A stretch of DNA of 6,849 nt, taken from NCBI GenBank assembly GCA_007127175.1, contig SKZX01000370.1, forward strand, positions 1-6,849. Reading direction: 5' to 3'. Positions 6,048 through 6,849 of the stretch are shown here, piece by piece. Position 1 is the stretch's first letter; the number at the start of each line of letters is the position of its first letter. The position numbers were made by a program, and so were the translations under genes. The DNA comes from Desulfobacterales bacterium. GTDB lineage: Bacteria > Desulfobacterota > Desulfobacteria > Desulfobacterales > Desulfosalsimonadaceae. The notes under the pieces are model-generated. The model worked only from the letters and a program-made list of their open reading frames with translations. It had not been told where the DNA came from and did not search any database.

Positions 6048-6095
6048 ATTAACACCGACTGTCTGCTCAAGCCCCGCAGGGGTGTATCAACACCG
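6034..6095. repeat. 38-bp direct repeat, two partial copies
   Basis: 6034-6057 and 6072-6095 match at 19 of 24 positions. Each begins with a CCCC-NNN-GGGG hairpin and ends in AACACCG. The second copy's hairpin is CCCC-GCA-GGGG at 6072-6082. The spacing of 38 bp suggests a local duplication of the small hairpin part of the module. Confidence 0.55.
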
Positions 6096-6179
6096 GATAT
6101 ATGCGCCATTTCCCGATTTTTCAGATCGCTCCTGTCATCTACGGATGGGATATTTTGCACTGTTTCAAACCTTACTGAT

Positions 6180-6231
6180 ATTCCCGGGAGAACATACATA
6201 ATTTGGCTGCTGGTTTCAACCTCCGGCTATA
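6180..6231 (+). repeat. Degenerate third copy of the palindromic module
   Basis: It starts with ATTCCCGGGAG, keeps ATACATAAT exactly and then has CTGCTGGTTTCAACCTCCGG followed by CTATA. The order is the same as in copy 1, but both hairpins contain mismatches. It looks like a decayed relic. Confidence 0.55.
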
Positions 6232-6282
6232 AAAAAAAGACCAAACTCCAGAGGGGGTGGTGGAATATCCACCACCCCCTCT
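6231..6282 (-). terminator. Putative terminator of the acylase gene: 15-bp hairpin and delayed T8
   Basis: AGAGGGGGTGGTGGA (6250-6264) is the perfect reverse complement of 6268-6282, with an ATA loop. It begins 23 nt after the acylase stop codon. On the minus strand the stem is followed by an 11-nt spacer and then eight T (6238-6231). The stem is very strong but the T-tract is further away than in a standard intrinsic terminator, so efficiency is uncertain. The stem sequence is related to the hairpin at 5784-5819. Confidence 0.6.
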
Positions 6283-6305
6283 TGCGGGAATTCAGCCGAA
6301 CGGTT

Positions 6306-6849
6306 TTAACGGGCCGTCAAAGACTTTATAAAGCACGAACTGCTGCTGCTCTTTTTCTTGGTTTCCTCTTCTTCGTCGTCATCGTCGTCATCGTCGTCGT
6401 CAAGGGCCGCCATGACCGGAAAATCCCGATGGGAAAAATCGTCATACACAGTGGTCATGGAAAAGAAATTCGGGTCAAACTGCGGTATTCCCGAAACATC
6501 GAGCAGGATCGTGCCGGACTGGCCGAGGGCAAACATGCTCTCTATGCGCGCCTGACCGCCCGCTTCCATTTCCACCACATGGGCGAACGTGGATCGGGAT
6601 GAAAAGGGCGTGGTATGGAGCGGATCCGGAAAAAAGGGCGCATGTTTGAACTCGATGGGAGGATCACTCCGTTTTCCCTCGCCCCATGGCCGAGCGTCCA
6701 AAGGCAGCTCTTCAGTCAAAACGTTGTCCAATGCAGCCACAATGATCGCCTCAGCAGTCTGGGGGGCATCCGGGTCAAGGATGTTCTGGAACCAGTTGTA
6801 ATTTTTCAAAACAGATGACTCCGCCCCGGCAAGGCCGTGCAGGAGCGCA
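6306..6849 (-). CDS. Penicillin-acylase-family protein (peptidase S45-like), C-terminal part with acidic/Ser/CFI tail
   Basis: The frame is open to the right edge of the window (180 codons before TAA at 6308-6306), so only the C-terminal end is present. A TTG at 6809 is not the start. The segment reads as the end of the beta subunit of a penicillin-amidase-like Ntn hydrolase: AALDNVL-type helix, RPWGEG, then FAHVVEMEAGG, ALGQSG, and VYDDFSHRDFPVM, which parallels the family's C-terminal GQSG...YDD...W...PM pattern. Such enzymes are exported, cleave themselves into two chains and hydrolyse amide bonds, including acyl-homoserine lactones in some members; the substrate cannot be told here. After this the protein ends with AALD9-E4-T-K3-S5-CFIKSLTAR. 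This tail is outside the family fold. It recalls Ser/Gly-rich C-termini ending in a CFI motif, but is shorter. Family moderately sure; tail function unknown. Confidence 0.75.
   Translation of the reverse strand, partial: ALLHGLAGAESSVLKNYNWFQNILDPDAPQTAEAIIVAALDNVLTEELPLDARPWGEGKRSDPPIEFKHAPFFPDPLHTTPFSSRSTFAHVVEMEAGGQARIESMFALGQSGTILLDVSGIPQFDPNFFSMTTVYDDFSHRDFPVMAALDDDDDDDDDEEEETKKKSSSSSCFIKSLTAR
6375..6401 (-). repeat. Triplet repeat encoding nine aspartates
   Basis: Nine consecutive GAC/GAT codons on the minus strand, followed directly by four Glu codons. A near-pure trinucleotide tract in coding sequence can change length without changing frame, so the acidic tail may differ between close relatives. 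Confidence 0.85.

Larger units (their letters stand above)
5299..6305. other. One-kilobase gene-free region between the acylase gene and lnt
   Basis: No frame in this stretch has protein-like composition or a known motif, and the open frames that exist run through palindromes or short repeats. The stretch falls into three parts. 5299-5385 is the C8/heptamer tract at the lnt start. 5386-5783 is the putative lnt leader and promoter, with two hexamer tracts and one hairpin. 5784-6282 is the palindrome island. Each is listed separately. Confidence 0.8.

Noticed and set aside
5845..6095. CRISPR-like array
   Set aside because: The repeats are palindromes in alternating orientation with uneven spacing and no unique spacers of constant length; no cas gene is present.
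5674..6201. Small ORFs of 91 (minus) and 82 (plus) residues across the palindrome island
   Set aside because: Both run through hairpins and inverted copies of the repeat, which dictate the residues; no sign of coding selection.
6306..6809. Complete 167-aa protein starting at TTG 6809
   Set aside because: The frame continues without a stop to the window edge and the sequence is the tail of a large acylase-family protein.

Overview
The window looks like a chromosomal segment of a Gram-negative, GC-rich bacterium, most likely from Desulfobacterota (Desulfobacterales-like). The basis is the style of the proteins, the lnt-prfB gene pair and the GC-rich palindromic intergenic repeats. This assignment is an inference from recognition, not a search. 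Every gene I can support lies on the minus strand, so transcription runs from high to low coordinates.

From right to left: (i) 6849-6306 is the C-terminal part of a penicillin-acylase-family (Ntn hydrolase) protein. It ends in an unusual tail of nine Asp, four Glu, Thr, three Lys, five Ser and then CFIKSLTAR. A strong hairpin with a delayed T8 tract follows it. (ii) 6305-5299 is a gene-free kilobase. Its right half (5784-6282) is an island of palindromes: two inverted copies of a ~90-bp composite module, one decayed third copy, and two similar GGGGGTGGTGG hairpins at the borders. Its left half holds a good sigma70-like promoter (5757-5728), short hexanucleotide tracts, ten copies of a heptanucleotide (GTTGTAR) and a run of eight C (minus strand) that abuts the lnt start codon.

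(iii) 5298-536 is a tightly packed four-gene unit: lnt (apolipoprotein N-acyltransferase), prfB (release factor 2), a thiE-thiL fusion (thiamine phosphate synthase joined to thiamine-monophosphate kinase) and a PPC/DUF296-domain protein. The junctions are a 17-nt overlap, a 1-nt gap and a 4-nt ATGA overlap, which indicates an operon with translational coupling. prfB contains the classical RF2 programmed +1 frameshift site (CTT TGA C preceded by GGGAG). Its real start is therefore at 3695 in another frame, and a plain ORF call starting at 3658 is wrong. (iv) After a 125-nt gap with a GC-rich dyad comes the N-terminal part of a mannose-1-phosphate guanylyltransferase (410-1), which runs off the window.

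The unit combines envelope lipoprotein maturation, translation termination and the last two steps of thiamine diphosphate synthesis. I see no single pathway behind it. The points most worth a second look are the ThiE-ThiL fusion with its atypical kinase motifs, the palindrome island, the heptamer/C8 tract at the lnt start, and the acidic-serine-CFI tail of the acylase. I found no convincing defence system, CRISPR array, tRNA, rRNA or transposase gene.
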